NCBI GenBank assembly: GCA_028564925.1
Contig: CM053034.1
Location: 88,694,660 to 88,758,659 of the forward strand
Direction: 5' to 3'
DNA: 64,000 bases
From: Lithobates sylvaticus
Lineage: Eukaryota > Chordata > Amphibia > Anura > Ranidae
The first letter of the stretch is position 1. Each line of letters starts with the position of its first letter. Shown here in pieces: positions 23,550-35,044 of this stretch. The translations under genes and the position numbers were made by a program. The notes under the pieces were generated by a model that was given only the letters and a program-made list of their open reading frames with translations, did not search any database and had not been told where the DNA came from.

Positions 23550-24191
23550 AAGACTGGGATGTCATTAACCGCTTCCCGACCGCCTCATGTAGATATACGT
23601 CTACAGAATGGCACGGGCAGGCAAAAGCACGTACGGGTACGTCCCCTTTAATTTGCCTGCCCGGGGGGGCGCGTCGGGAGCTCCGTGACCACGGCCGCGG
23701 GACCAGCGGACCCGATCGCCGCTGGTATCCCGCGATCGGGTTGCGGAGCTGAAGAACGGGGAGAGGTTTGTGTAAACAAACCTCTCCCCGCGCTTCCTAC
23801 ACTGTCAGTGATCGGCGGTTCCCTGTCATCGGGAACGCCGATCAATGACGTCAGACGTACAGCCACGCCCCCCTACTGTAAAAAAAACACAACACGTCAC
23901 ACTGACTCCTCCCCGCCCCCTAGTGGTTAACCCCTTCACTACAACTGTCATTTTACATAGGAATCAGTGCTATTTAAATAGCACTGATTTCTGTATAAAT
24001 GACAAATGTCCCAAAAATGTGTCAAAAATGTCCGATGTGTCCGCCATAATGTCGTAGTCACAATAAAAATCGCTGATCGCCGCCATTACTAAAAAAAAAA
24101 AAAAAAATATTAATAAAAATGCTATAAAACTATCCCCTATTTTGTAAACGCTATAACTTTTGCGCAAACTAATCAATAATCGCTAATTGCG

Positions 24192-24223
<32 letters not shown>

Positions 24224-24605
24224 AAAAATATGTAGAAGGATACGTATCGGCCTAAACTGAGGAAAAAAAATTTTTTTTATATATTTTTTTGGGGATATTT
24301 ATTATAGCAAAAAGTAAAAAATATTGCATTTTTTTTCAAAATTGTCGCTCTATTTTTGTTTATAGCGCAAAAAATAAAAACCGCAGGGGCGATCAAATAC
24401 CACCAAAAGAAAGCTCTATTTGTGGGAAAAAAAGGACGCCAATTTTGTTTGGGAGCCACGTCGCACGACCGCGCAATTGTCAGTTAAAGCGACGCAGTGC
24501 CGAATCGCAAGGGGGCCTGGTCCTTTGGCTGCCAATTGGTCCGGGGCTGAAGTGGTTAAAGTTCATGTGCGTGTAAAGGCAGCTGCCCCAATACTTTTGG
24601 TGATC
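23550..24605 (-). mobile_element. Tc1-like terminal fragment split by a TTAA element
   Basis: Reading on the minus strand: CACCAAAAGTATTGGGGCAG, CTGCCTTTACACGCACATGAAC, then TTTAATGACATCCCAGTCTTA. This is the terminal region of the Tc1-like repeat also present at 55038 and 62962. It is cut at a TTAA by the 987-bp element 23569-24555. The inner border is the TTA at which the PIF-like fragment 23369-23549 begins. Confidence 0.75.
23569..24555. mobile_element. TTAA-site element, CCRCTTC ends, complete
   Basis: TTAA at 23565-23568 and 24556-24559. The ends are CCGCTTCCCGACC and GGGGCTGAAGTGG, an imperfect inverted repeat. Inside: a GATCGCCGCTGG/CCCGCGATCGGG stem and a 24-base hairpin (GGAGAGGTTTGTGTAAAC / AAACCTCTCC, near 23759-23786), then GCCCCCTAGTGG, 'cccaaaaatgtgtcaaaaatgt', long T tracts and GATCAAATACCACCAAAAGA at 24391-24410. 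No protein-coding capacity; it must depend on another element's enzyme. Confidence 0.85.
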
Positions 24606-25405
24606 TAATGTATCTGGTCTGTGTATTAGGTGCTGAGTAACCAAACTGATCACAAGGTCCCTACATTTTGGGATTCCTTACTGAATGTAAACCATTACAT
24701 AGAAGTCAATGTTTGTTTATGCCACTGTACCTGACTTTATAAACACGGTTTCCTTTTGGAATCATAGAAGCCAGATTGCACAAGCAATAGTTGTGTGATT
24801 GGGATGAAGAGGGATTTAAAGGGAAATCTATTCAACCAGTGTACAAAAGGAGCTTTTTAGCTGTAGACAGTAAGTAAGCACAAGGCAGATAAGAAGAGAT
24901 TACCAGAATGACATCACTTCCAGATTATATAGTTCGTTTACATGGAAAGTGAATTTGGGTTTTCATTTATTTTTTTGTCAAAAGCAGTCTATTTTTAGCT
25001 ATATTGTTCACTGATCAGCCATAAAATTTTGACCACTGACAGGCGAAGTGAATAACATTGATAATCTCCTTACAATGACAAGTGGGTGGGATATATTAGG
25101 CAGCAAGTGAACATGTCATACCTCCCAACCGTACCGGATTCCCTGTGAAAGTCCCACCTTGGGAGGTCTGTCCTGCGTCCTGGGCACCTTCATTCCAGAA
25201 CAATACAATGTCTCGGAATTGCCCCCTGGGCCGATCTGATGCCCCCTAAAAATGCCGCTGGTGTACTGAGACCCGTGGTGCTTTAACCCCCCCTGGCACT
25301 GCCTGGCTCACTGCTCAAAAAACTGGTTGCTAGACACGGCCCACCTGGCATGTAGCAACCAGTCACATCATGACGAGAAGAGCAGGCCCCAGCATTTAAA
25401 GCGAG

Positions 25406-25842
25406 CCGGTGTCTTGCCGAGTTGGTTCCCCTGGCGGATTGGTTCCTCTGTGTACTGCGCAGGCGCAGTACGAACGACTAGCCATCTTCCGGAAATTTCC
25501 GAACCTAAACAGATGCAGTGAAGTGTACACCGCACAGCTGATTTTGTTTGTTTAAAAAAATACACTCCGAATTCAAAAGAAAACCCCCCAGATAGCACTC
25601 TAAAAACACAGCTTTTATATTCTCTTCTTTATATCCACAGCTGAACGATTTATTTTTCTTTTTCCTTTGCCCCTTGCTTACAGTTATAATAGATCCGCCC
25701 CTTAGTTAGACTTCCCCGGCATCGTCTCGTACACCGACTGCGCGTCTGTTTTAGCTTCGGCAATTTTCGGAAATTTCGCTGCGCATGCGCATTACGGATC
25801 TACACTAATCCGCCGAGGGGAACCATCTCGGCAGAACACCGG
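25406..25842. mobile_element. MITE with 38-bp CCGGTGT inverted repeats
   Basis: Left end CCGGTGTCTTGCCGAGTTGG, then TTCCCCTGGCGGATTGG; right end is the mirror (CTAATCCGCCGAGGGGAACC, then ATCTCGGCAGAACACCGG). The interior has CTGCGCAGGCGCAG and CCGCCCCTTAGTTA blocks shared with the hAT-like element at 21737-22555. Non-coding. Confidence 0.75.
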
Positions 25843-26559
25843 AGGAGAATTTAACTAACTTCCTCCTCCTTGCGCTTAAGCTCCGCCCCTGACTCCGGGT
25901 CCTGCCTGATGATCCTGCGGCTGGAAGAAAGGTAGGAGAAATGCTCCCTGCCTTGAGGATGCTTATGGTCACTCCCATACATTGCCCTCCAATATTCCCC
26001 CCCCCCCCATCCCATGATCATAGTGCCCTCCACCAACCCCCTCTCCCATCATAATGCCCTCCACTGCCACCCCCCTTCCCATTCATACTGCCACCCTCCC
26101 ATCATACTGCCCTCGACCCCATCATACTGCCCTCCACTGCCACACCCCTCCCTATCAAAAAATTGTAAAAAAAAAAAAAAAATGTAATTACAAAATTATA
26201 ATGGTGAAAATAACAAATTTAAAAACTACTGACCACGTCCATTGCCATACTGACTGACACCATTCACAGTCTACACTGTGCGTCATAGCTTTCTGGTAAG
26301 CAGTTTGTGCTGTCGGTGGTGGTTCACTTTTGTCACTAACTGGATTGGACACATATGGACATATTTATTTTACAGCCACTCATCTTTGGACTGCACCTAT
26401 ATATCTTTTGGATATTTTTCTGGACTTTTTTATTTGATTTATTTCTAATCGGTCACTCATTTGTACATCTCTTGTATCACTAATATAATAATGTTTATGT
26501 ATAGTGTTTTGTTTTGATGTAATTATTTTTGTTGCTCTTACATCAGAAGCGCTGCACCT

Positions 26560-26913
26560 CATCAGTACCACCTCATTGGTGCCACCTCATCGGCAGCCAT
26601 ATCGGTGCCTGTAATTGAAGAAGAAAACCTACTTCTTTACAAAAAAAGTAACAGAAACAAAGAAAAAATGTTTTTTTTTTTTTGAAAATTTTCTGTCTTT
26701 TTTTTTTTTTTTTTTTTATTTGTTGCGCAAAAAAAAAAATCGCAGAGGTGATCAAATACCACCAAAAGAAAGCTCCTATTTGTGGGAATAAAATGATAAA
26801 TAATTTGAGTACAGTGTAGCATGACCACTCAATTGTCATTCAAATTGCGACAGCGCTGAAAGCTGAAAATTGGCTTGGGCGGGAAGGTGTCCAAGTGCCT
26901 GGTATTGAAGTGG
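26560..26913. mobile_element. Fragment of the CCRCTTC TTAA-site family
   Basis: The right end GGTATTGAAGTGG is followed by TTAA (26914-26917). GATCAAATACCACCAAAAGA at 26750-26769 and the T/A tracts match 18923 and 24391. The left end is missing or rearranged. Confidence 0.65.
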
Positions 26914-27517
26914 TTAATTATGCCCCTTAAGCCCCTCCCACTGTCAGTTTGATCACGCCCACATTTACAGCGGCACGCTATGCAAGGTTACTTCCTTCCT
27001 CAAGTGTCCCTCATTCAGAAGTTCAAAAGTTGGGAGGTATGCTGAAGTCGATGTGTAAGGATCTGACTGACTCTGACAAAGGCCAAATTGTAATGGATGG
27101 ACTGAGTGAGAACAACTCCAAAACTGCAGCTCTTGTGTGATGTTCCCAGTCTGCAGTGCTTGGGACAGACCAAGTGGTTCAAGAAAGGTAAACCAGCAGA
27201 AATGCAATAGGTCATAGGCAGCCAATGCTCATTAATTCACGTGGTGAGTGAAGGCTGGCTTGTGTAGTCTGATCTAATAGAATAGCTACTGTAATTGCTG
27301 GTTCTGATGTCGGAACACAGTTCTGGGGGGAAAAAAAAGTCCAATCTATGGAGGCCCCACCTCGCAACCTACAATAGACTTAAAGGATCTGCTACTGGCA
27401 GCTTAGCGCAAGATACCACAGCATAAATTCAGAAGTATAGTGAAGTCCATGCCTCGACGAGTTATGGTGGGTGGTCATACTGTTATGGCTGATCTGTTTA
27501 AAGTGTAAATGTTTGTT

Positions 27518-27975
27518 AATTTAAAAAAAAAAAAAAGTTTTATACTTGCCTCCTCTGTGCAAATTTTTTTTTTTTTTTTTAGAGTGCCCATGATCCTCCT
27601 TTTCTGGTGCCCCCCCCCCCCCTCGTGGCGTTCATGGCTCCTCTTGAGTGCCCTCTCAGAGAGCCGCATTGCATGGGGTCACTCGTGCAGGTGCGCTCCC
27701 GAGTCCTGCTGCTGCGTCCATTGACAGACAGCAGGATTCGGCCCCGCCCCCCCAGCTCCTGTGCCACGGGATCTGATTGACAGCAGCGGGAGCCAATGGC
27801 TCTTGCTGCTATCAGTCTATCCAATGAGGACCCGAGACAGCGGCGGGAGCTGCTGTGCTCATCCCCGTCACTGGAACTATCGGCTCAGGTAAGAAAGGGG
27901 GGTGCTGCAGCACAAAAGGTTTTTCACCTTAATGCATAGACTGGTGAAAAACCATGAGACTTTACAACCCCTTTT
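27518..27975. mobile_element. Copy of the TTTACAACCACTTT MITE family
   Basis: Starts near TTAATTTAAAAAAAA and ends CCATGAGACTTTACAACCCC, the right-end signature of the family at 10859-11304 and 21386-21434. GC-rich interior with a C run at 27610-27622. Diverged; target duplication not clear. Confidence 0.5.
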
Positions 27976-28169
27976 TTATTATACCATTAAAAGCATTTCA
28001 TAATCTCTGCTCAAGAAGTGCCAAAAATATCAATCAATTCTGCCAGAAATCTAATGCGCTTAGAAATTCCTGTGGATTTCGCCTGTGCTGAACTGTTTTC
28101 AGTAAGCATTGTTCCGAGTTATTTCTGTAGGCTACAAGACTAAAAAGGTGATCAGATTTTTAAAATGAA

Positions 28170-28625
28170 ATCTGGGGACATAGTTTACCCTTTGCCAATG
28201 AAAAAAAATTATAATTTTGTAAGCATATCTTCCTCAAATTTTATATATGCAGTGTATGTAGTATGTGTTTATGGAATGATTGTATGATAGATGGATATAT
28301 CTATCTCTGTTATTTCACTCATTTTGTCCATGAGATAAAAAAAAGTTGCGATATGATTACCAAATGTTATAAGATGGAGAGAGAAAACTAAGTGCAGGGC
28401 TCAGCAGTGTGTGCTACATAAAGCATGCAGGGCTCAGCAGTGCCCATCCAATGCAGCCTGACCAGTGCAGGGAATCGGAGAGGAAGGCCGGCGTTGCCCA
28501 CTGTGACCGCTCTAATTTGAATCACCGGGCACCCGCTGTCACAAGTCTCGCCTCCTGGAGCGGCACCTACCTATGATAGACAGCACATGTCCCGGCATTG
28601 GACCAGTGTGCTGTCTATCAAAGGA
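28170..28625. repeat. Interspersed repeat shared with 39590-40710
   Basis: Shared blocks in order: 'ataagcatat(c/t)ttcctcaaat', TGCAGTGTATGTA, ACCAAATGTTAT, TGCAGGGCTCAGCAGTG (imperfect tandem units of about 25-30 bp), GGCCGGCGTTGCCCACTGTG, GACAGCACATG and AGTGTGCTGTCTATC. Non-coding. A further piece of it, AGCATTGGACCCG..CTGTCTATCACAGG, is at 52735-52790. Confidence 0.6.
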
Positions 28626-29948
28626 GCCAATAAAATAAAAACAGTGTAGCGCTAACAAGAAATGGAGCCAGTAGGCTCATAAAGTGAATAATGTGAAAAA
28701 AGTCCAATGTTGTGTAATATGAGTAAACACAATTATAGTGAATAAATAATAAAGTCCTTTGCTCAAAGGAAAAACTAATCATGTGACATAAGTCATCCTT
28801 GCGCATGGGATGTGTATGAAGGATCTCTGGGAACACAGATTCTGGTATGTATACACGAATATGTTGACCCTCCAACGGTTATGAAATGCATACGCTTACC
28901 AGCGATGTTGGACCCACCTACCATACTGCACCAAAGAGATCAAAGGCTGGATTCTGACAGCACTCCTCCAGGTCTGGAATGGACTCCCAAATAGATATTC
29001 CGAAATCCTCCGAGGCAACACACCACTTTAACAGTTAGGTTTCCCCCTCTCTTCAAAAGACACCTTATTGCACAGTTATTTGAAGTATTATAATACTAGC
29101 AGTATTATAAACAAAGACCCTATGTCCTCATCTCTGTGAACTGACTTTTTCATACAAAATACTTCTATTTTTACTTTTCTTTTAACTCCAATTCTGAAAA
29201 AGTTGGGACGCTGTGTAAAATCTGTTACCTCAGACGGCTTACTGCTATCTCCGACTACCCGAGTACATCTCAAAGGAGCCAAACCAGGAGGCAGGACTTT
29301 GTGTGGTGGCGAGCGTCTGGTGATTCAAATTAAAACTGTTGCAGTGGGCGATGCCTGCCTGGCACCCCCCCCCCCCCCCCCCAGTGTGTGGCACCTGGGG
29401 GAATGCCCCCTGTTGGTATGCCACCTGCTTCATCTTCAGGATTGGAGTTGAGAAATTTCAAACTGTGAGGATCTGGATCCCAGCTTCTGGAACATGCTGA
29501 CTGCTAAGAATTTGGGCCCAGACCCATCAGGACAGTGCACTACATAAAGGGCCTTACCAAAAGCTGGCCAACATTAATTACTAGGCGCCAGGTAATTCCT
29601 ACCACCTCCAGGGGTACCCCCACCCTAGGAATGAGTATTCCCATCCACTATTGGGGTTGTATCCACAAGGTGTACAAGGCACCCTTTCTATTCCTCTGCT
29701 TTGGTTGATGCTGTTTGGAGACGCTAGTCACCTGGTTATGATTTAATTCAACTTGCTATAGTTCTTTTAAAGTTAGTGGTTAATTGCTCATTCTTCTATC
29801 ATAGTACCCATATGTTTGTGCAATCATTTTTCTGTTGATTTATACCTTGTTACATTGAATTGCCATAGTATATTCAATCACTTTACCATCAAGCTGTGGC
29901 CTTATTTCTGTGCATTCTTTTAGAGTGATAGCCTGCAAACCCTTAAAT
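28626..29948. other. Gene-free stretch with unassigned repeats
   Basis: A fragment AAAAAGTTGGGACGCTGTGT at about 29198-29217 is a known vertebrate DNA-transposon end, here without a partner. A C18 run lies at 29366-29383. No coding or RNA gene supported. Confidence 0.4.
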
Positions 29949-30358
29949 TGTATGCATTAAGGTAAAAAGGCTTCTGTGCTGCAGGATGCCCCAAGGGAAA
30001 ACCCCCACCCCCACTTTATACTAAACCTGACCCCGATTCAGCAATGTGCATGAGAGCAGCGGCTCTCGCTGGCTTCCTCCCTCACTAGGCAGATTGACAG
30101 AAATCAAATGCTGTGACAAGGGGGGCGGGGCCGAGCTGCCCGGTCTGTCAATGGACACAGAGGGCGGGTCGGGGTGCACCCACACTAGTGCCCCCATAAG
30201 AAGTGGCTTTCTATGGGGGTATTCACCTGGAGTGCTGGCAGGGGACCCCAGAATAGGAGGTTTGGGGCTGCTCTGTGCAAAAAAAAATTGCACACAGGAG
30301 GTAAATATAGCATGTTTGTTATTTTAATAATAAAAAGGAATAAACTTCCTTTTTAAAT
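29949..30358. repeat. Interior of the TTAA-site AGxGGxxGTAAA MITE family
   Basis: TTGTATGCATTAAGGTAAAAAGGC near the left and GTAAATATAGCATGTTTGTTAT near the right match the style of the copies at 21386, 27925 and 53390. The termini are eroded. The GC-rich open frames on both strands have no recognisable domain. Confidence 0.45.
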
Positions 30359-30359
30359 C

Positions 30360-32505
30360 CACAGGTGCAAACAGCTTTTAGTTTAAGCGTGCCAGTGGGG
30401 AAGGTTAAAAGTTGTGGCAGAAGAGGACCCACCATCACAGTGGGGCCTCTGGGGCCTCTGTTAAGCACTACAGTTACATATTTTGTTGGGTTTAAAAAGC
30501 CACAAGTCCATCGGGGGTCAACCAATAGAAAAAATGAATTAACAGAAAACCTCCACATACCGACAGTTGATTCAGGGGAAGGCAAAAAAAAATTAAGCAT
30601 GATGCAATTTGCTCCAGCAGGGGGGGGGAAATTGCACCAAGTTCACTTTTATGGATTTATACCAGTGTAAATCCCAGTCCTCCTGGCATGGCTCCACAGA
30701 GGAGTATACTTTGCTTTCCCCACAAAGGGGAAGCCATTTCCAAGCTCCTCACGCGGCTCCTTTAACAGGTACTATTGCCAGAAACGTCCTACATAAAAAG
30801 AAAGGGACTTTTTTCTTACAAGGAAGAACTACTACTGCTTTGAAAATCCATGTGACCTAAAATCATGACATGGTTTCCAGCTTCCCAAAGCATTTTGTGC
30901 TTCCCAGCATTCAAGGAAGGAGAGTTTGTTATTTTTCAACTATAGCTGTAGACTTTGTGACAAGATCAGCAAGCACAACATTGTGCAGCACTACTAAGCA
31001 GAAAGAATGTATTGAGAAAATATTGTCCAATGTTCATAGAGCTTTACGATCTATACAAATCCCTTCTTCATTCTTTAACACATCAACATACATTGATAAG
31101 ATGGTTTACACTGAGTTGGCCCCTTTCACAAGGAAATGCAAATCAAAATTGCATGACTATAATTCCCCTTTAAATGGTGTACACGTTTACAGAAATTGAT
31201 GAACAATAAGCTCCATTCTAATTAAAGAGGGAAATTATTTAAGATGGGGAGCTGCCACCAAGTATGAGTTGATGCTGACGTAAACTGCTCTCCAAATGAT
31301 GTTTTGTCTGCCATATACAAACCACACATAGAAAAAAACAATAGCGTCTTGTCATTAAATGTATTGGTACATACATTTTTATAATGTATATACTGCAATG
31401 ATGGAGACAGATCTAACCCTTGCATGCTGAATGAGAAAAGTCTATTGATTATTCTCATCCACACTAAACAATGTGGATGGAAGAATCTCTCCTGCCTGTG
31501 GGTGCTGTGGCTGTCTGACAACCTGAACAGTCGGATGTAGTGGTTGTTTGGCCTCAATTTTCTACCTAACAGCTAACTTCAACTTTTTAGTGTTGTTTTG
31601 GTCAAGCCAACAAGAATTGTCCAAAATTCAAGCCATGTATGGCTAGCTTTAGGGTGCCCTCCTGTTAGATACAGGAGGGTGGTCGCCAATAAAGGCAAAT
31701 TCTACAACCCTTCCCCACCTCTGACAGCTCCTGCTGCCGCCATTGTCACAATTGTTTAGCTGGACTGACCAATCACAGTAAAGGGTTAGTATGCCAAAAA
31801 ATGATTTTAGGAGGAGGATTTCTTGGACCAAAAATTGGTTGCTTTATAAATCGTGACCACTTATGTCATATGCCTTTGCGGCGGGAGCTCCAGGAGAATA
31901 ATCTGGATGGTTGTCGGAATTATCTCCGGATGACGGACCCCTGCTTTCACCAACTCTTGCATTGTTGACCCCCTATAATAAGAAACAGGACACATGCATG
32001 AGGCTTTTATTTTTTGGTTGAATAATGATTTGATTTGGTATTTTTCTATATTTTTGGATGCATAGAATGCACTTTTTGGTTCAGTTCTATTGGCAGATGG
32101 CATGCCTAATTTTTTTTAATGCACAATAAAATTGCGTAGAATAATTATTGGCTATGTGTTTTACTTCAAATGACAGTTTAGGAGTAGGCCAGTACATTTT
32201 CAAAAATAAAGTGTAAAGGGAGTACAAAATGCAGTGTACAAGGGACACCAACATGGTTGTATCCTTGAGATTAAAGAACTACAGGATAATAGTGTTGTGG
32301 TAACTTTGCCGAAAAAAAAAAAAACAAGCATAATAATCTTGATATCGCTAGAAAAATAAAGCCTTTGAAAATACATTTGGCAGAACTCCATCAGTATAAC
32401 CAGCAAAGCAGCTTCATTATTATCGTATTAAAGAAGAAGAGAATGTGCGCTGCATTTCTAGATTTCATAATTTGCCGTGTCACAAATGTAATTCTCCATT
32501 ACGGG
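30360..32505. other. Gene-free stretch, nothing recognised
   Basis: Reading frames up to about 110 codons occur on both strands but show no domain, no codon pattern and no splice context. No repeat ends supported. Confidence 0.4.
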
Positions 32506-32509
32506 CGCT

Positions 32510-32720
32510 AGTTTACAAGACTGACTGCTTCCGGCTCGTCCTTGCTTCTGAGCATGCGTCTTTGTACTTTGGACTTTTGTGTGATAAACTTGTGTACATG
32601 CGATAGGAAAATCTGACAACAGACCGTTGTCCGCTGCAAATTTACTAGCCTGCTAACCAACATTTGTCGGCGGAAAGTTGGACAACAATTGTCCTATGTG
32701 ACCCACACTTGGTGCCCAAC
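32510..32720. mobile_element. Diverged PIF/Harbinger-like MITE fragment
   Basis: GCTTCTGAGCATGCGTCTTTG, CCGTTGTCCGCTGC, TTTGTCGGCGGAAAGTTGG and AACAATTGTC are the word types of the CACGGTCGGACAA family. Termini not defined. Confidence 0.45.
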
Positions 32721-32969
32721 GAGTTAATGGGGAACATATAGAGCAGGTGTCATCTACCTACTGTAACGTGCACCCTATCCCTCCCCTACAAGATTTCTAT
32801 GGCAGACCTTTTTATATATTTTATGCAACAGAAGATCCTAAAATACAGAAAGGTGGACAGGAACATTCATGACCCCAAGGTAGACCACCAGGAATTGTGG
32901 CATGGTGATCTTGTTGATGCATCCAGGGTACATGCGTCGGAGGATGTCAGCCATCACAATCTTACTATA

Positions 32970-34400
32970 ATGCCGCGTACACTTTCCGGCAGACTTGATC
33001 CGGCGGACAATTCGATCGCATGTGTGTACTCCAGCAGACTTTTCTTTCCCAAAAGGCACTTGTCGCTTGCAATTTTGTTTTACTATATTTCTCTAATTAA
33101 TTTATTTACAGATCTTTATGTGGCCTAGTGCTTAAACAACTTCTGGTCCCCAAAAATCTCCCTGGTGACCAATACTAGGATACCTTTTATCCTTCATGAG
33201 AGTGTGTGTTCCTGGTTGGTTCCCATATACCCTATTGGTCCATTTTAGGGTATGTTCTTTCCAAATAATTTAATGTACTTGCCTTCCCTAAACACTGGAA
33301 CCTTCCTTGGTGGTTTGCTTTATTTCGTCTTGATATTCTGACTCATTAGTATCTATTTTCACTCTTTTATATATAGAGACTACTAGTACTTTGTGCTTCT
33401 TCTGGCATCTTTGGTATATGAATTCCATCTTCTTCACATGGCAAGCGTACTGCCCTGCCTATTCAGTTTTTGAGCACTGATCTATTCTCTATTGCCATTA
33501 ATTTTTTACTTGGATTTAGCAGATACTGAATACCATTGCTATTTCCTCTCCAGCCATTCTCTTTTGGCTCCCCCATGTCTGCCCCTGGGGGGGTCACCCC
33601 AATTTAGGGTGTCTCATTTGCCGTCCTGTTGTGTTGAGGGCTCCTTGTGGGTGAGTGAGACCGCTTCCCTTATATTTTTAATAAACTTCAAAATACCATG
33701 TACTATAAAACTATGCTTATAGTTGTTTGTTTTGTATGATGTATTAAATTGTATGTATTTTTTCTAGATGTTATGGGTGACGCCTTTTGAGGAAGCAGCA
33801 TTGGCTGCGAAACTAGTCAAGGATTATGGCTAAACCCACATCACCTTGTCCCCATCTACTTAGGGGTTTTGTATCTGTTTACTTGATCTCATTACTATAT
33901 ATAGGAGCTGCTTCACATATTTTGTGTTTCGCCATATATATGTGATATTCTTGCTTTCTTCTCTTGATGTTAAAATAAATGTAAAATTTTATTCTATCTT
34001 TTGTTTGACTTAATTGGGTATCGAAATAGTCCCACTTTTCTCCCCCTCACTAGTTAACACTGTGGAGCACCCTTTGAGTGGTCCTCTGAACAGTGTTTAC
34101 TGGTCCTTTCTATTTCCCAAAAGGCCGACGGACCTAGAAATAAAACATGTTTTAAATCTTTCCGACGGACTCGAGTCCGGTCGGAAAATCTGTTCGTATG
34201 TGTGCTAGTCCGACGGATGAAACCAACGCTAGGGCAGCTATTGGCTACTGGCTATGAACTTCCTTATTCTAGTCCGGTCGTACTTTATCACGTTCAAATC
34301 CGTCGGACTTTTGGCGTGATCGTGTGTGGGCAAGTCCGTTCATTTGAAAGTCCGGCGGACCTCTGCTGCAAAGTCCGTCAGACAGTTGGGTTATTAGGGT
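32970..34400. mobile_element. PIF-like MITE split by a 1,055-bp insertion
   Basis: The left part (about 32970-33057) starts AATGCCGCGTACACTTTCC and carries CCGGCAGACTTGATCCGGCGG. The right part (34113 to about 34400) continues with GGCCGACGGACC, TTTCCGACGGACTCGAGTCC, GATCGTGTGTGGGC and GTCCGGCGGACC. The parts are joined by a 13-bp duplication around the insertion 33058-34112. The right terminus is unclear. Confidence 0.65.
33058..34112 (+). mobile_element. Insertion with 13-bp target duplication and GAGGAAG...GCGAAAC motif
   Basis: TTTCCCAAAAGGC lies at 33045-33057 and at 34113-34125, directly flanking the insert. It contains TTGAGGAAGCAGCATTGGCTGCGAAACTAG (33787 on), a hairpin-capable block (GCAGC..GGCTGC) like those at 228 and 9140, then an AT-rich tail with AATAAAT. 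There is no poly(A) at the 3' border and no coding region. A 13-bp duplication points to a LINE-type (target-primed) insertion. Family not known to me. Confidence 0.7.
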
Positions 34401-35044
34401 GGCAAATGCAGACTCCATTACTGATTTCCTAAACTTTATGCTGAATGTTCCCTCGAGTGTGGAGATTGAGTGCACATCTTGCTGCAACCAAACATGGCAC
34501 CCATATCTATGGGCTGCTTTAAAAATGTTTAGGTCTGCCAGTTTAAATTCATTTTTCACTCACAATTTAAAGTGTATTTAAACCCAAGAACAAAAATGTA
34601 ATAGAGTGCAGCTTACCAGTCCTTTTTAGATGTGGTGGCTATATTAAGATGCCCATACACCAGCAGTATCTGTTTTCAAATTGTTAGAAAAATCAAATGA
34701 ACATTCTTAAAACTAACTGTTACTGCAGTTAACTTAATATTTGTTTTCAACACAATGATTATAACATTTGAAGGAGCAGGATGGAAAATTTTCTGACAAT
34801 GTATGCGGTATTCTTTTGGGAAATTGCATTCATTGCAAAATCCAATGTTAAAAGCGAACAATACTGAAGTACTTTTGAACATTCATTAAAGTATAACTAA
34901 AGGCAAAACCTTTTTTTTTTTCAGTTTTGGATAGCGGGGAGATGGATTAGAACACCTGCCAACAGGTTTTATTGCTGTTTGTGCCCCCATTAGGAAGATT
35001 TGTCCTGTTTTTTACCATTTATCATTGAAAGTAAAAGAAAATTC

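Larger units (their letters stand above)
25121..27037. mobile_element. CTCCCAACT-type MITE inside the Tc1-like element, itself filled with inserts
   Basis: The left end CCTCCCAACCGTACCGG and right end AAAAGTTGGGAGG match the termini of 9869-10186, and GTGTCCCTCATTC next to the right end is shared with it. The interior is far longer than that copy because other elements landed in it: a CCGGTGT-ended MITE (25406-25842) and a TTAA-family piece ending at 26913. Flanks ATA and TAT fit a short AT-rich target site. Confidence 0.7.
25008..27500 (+). mobile_element. Tc1-like transposon, internally deleted and interrupted
   Basis: The left end CACTGATCAGCCATAAAATT (25008 on) and right end TCATACTGTTATGGCTGATC are the inverted termini of a widespread Tc1-like family. 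Just inside the left end are GACAGGCGAAGTGAATAACA and TGGGATATATTAGGCAGCAA. From 27041 the transposase start region resumes (AAGGATCTGACTGACTCTGAC, CAAATTGTAATGGATGG). At about 27330-27345 the sequence jumps from the N-terminal region straight to GGAGGCCCCACCTCGCAACC, which is near the C-terminal end, so the middle of the transposase is deleted. The reading frame is destroyed. The MITE 25121-27037 sits inside the left part. Confidence 0.85.

Noticed and set aside
30870-31199. 109-residue frame starting MVSSFPKHF
   Set aside because: No domain recognised, no neighbouring exon, unremarkable length for chance in this composition.
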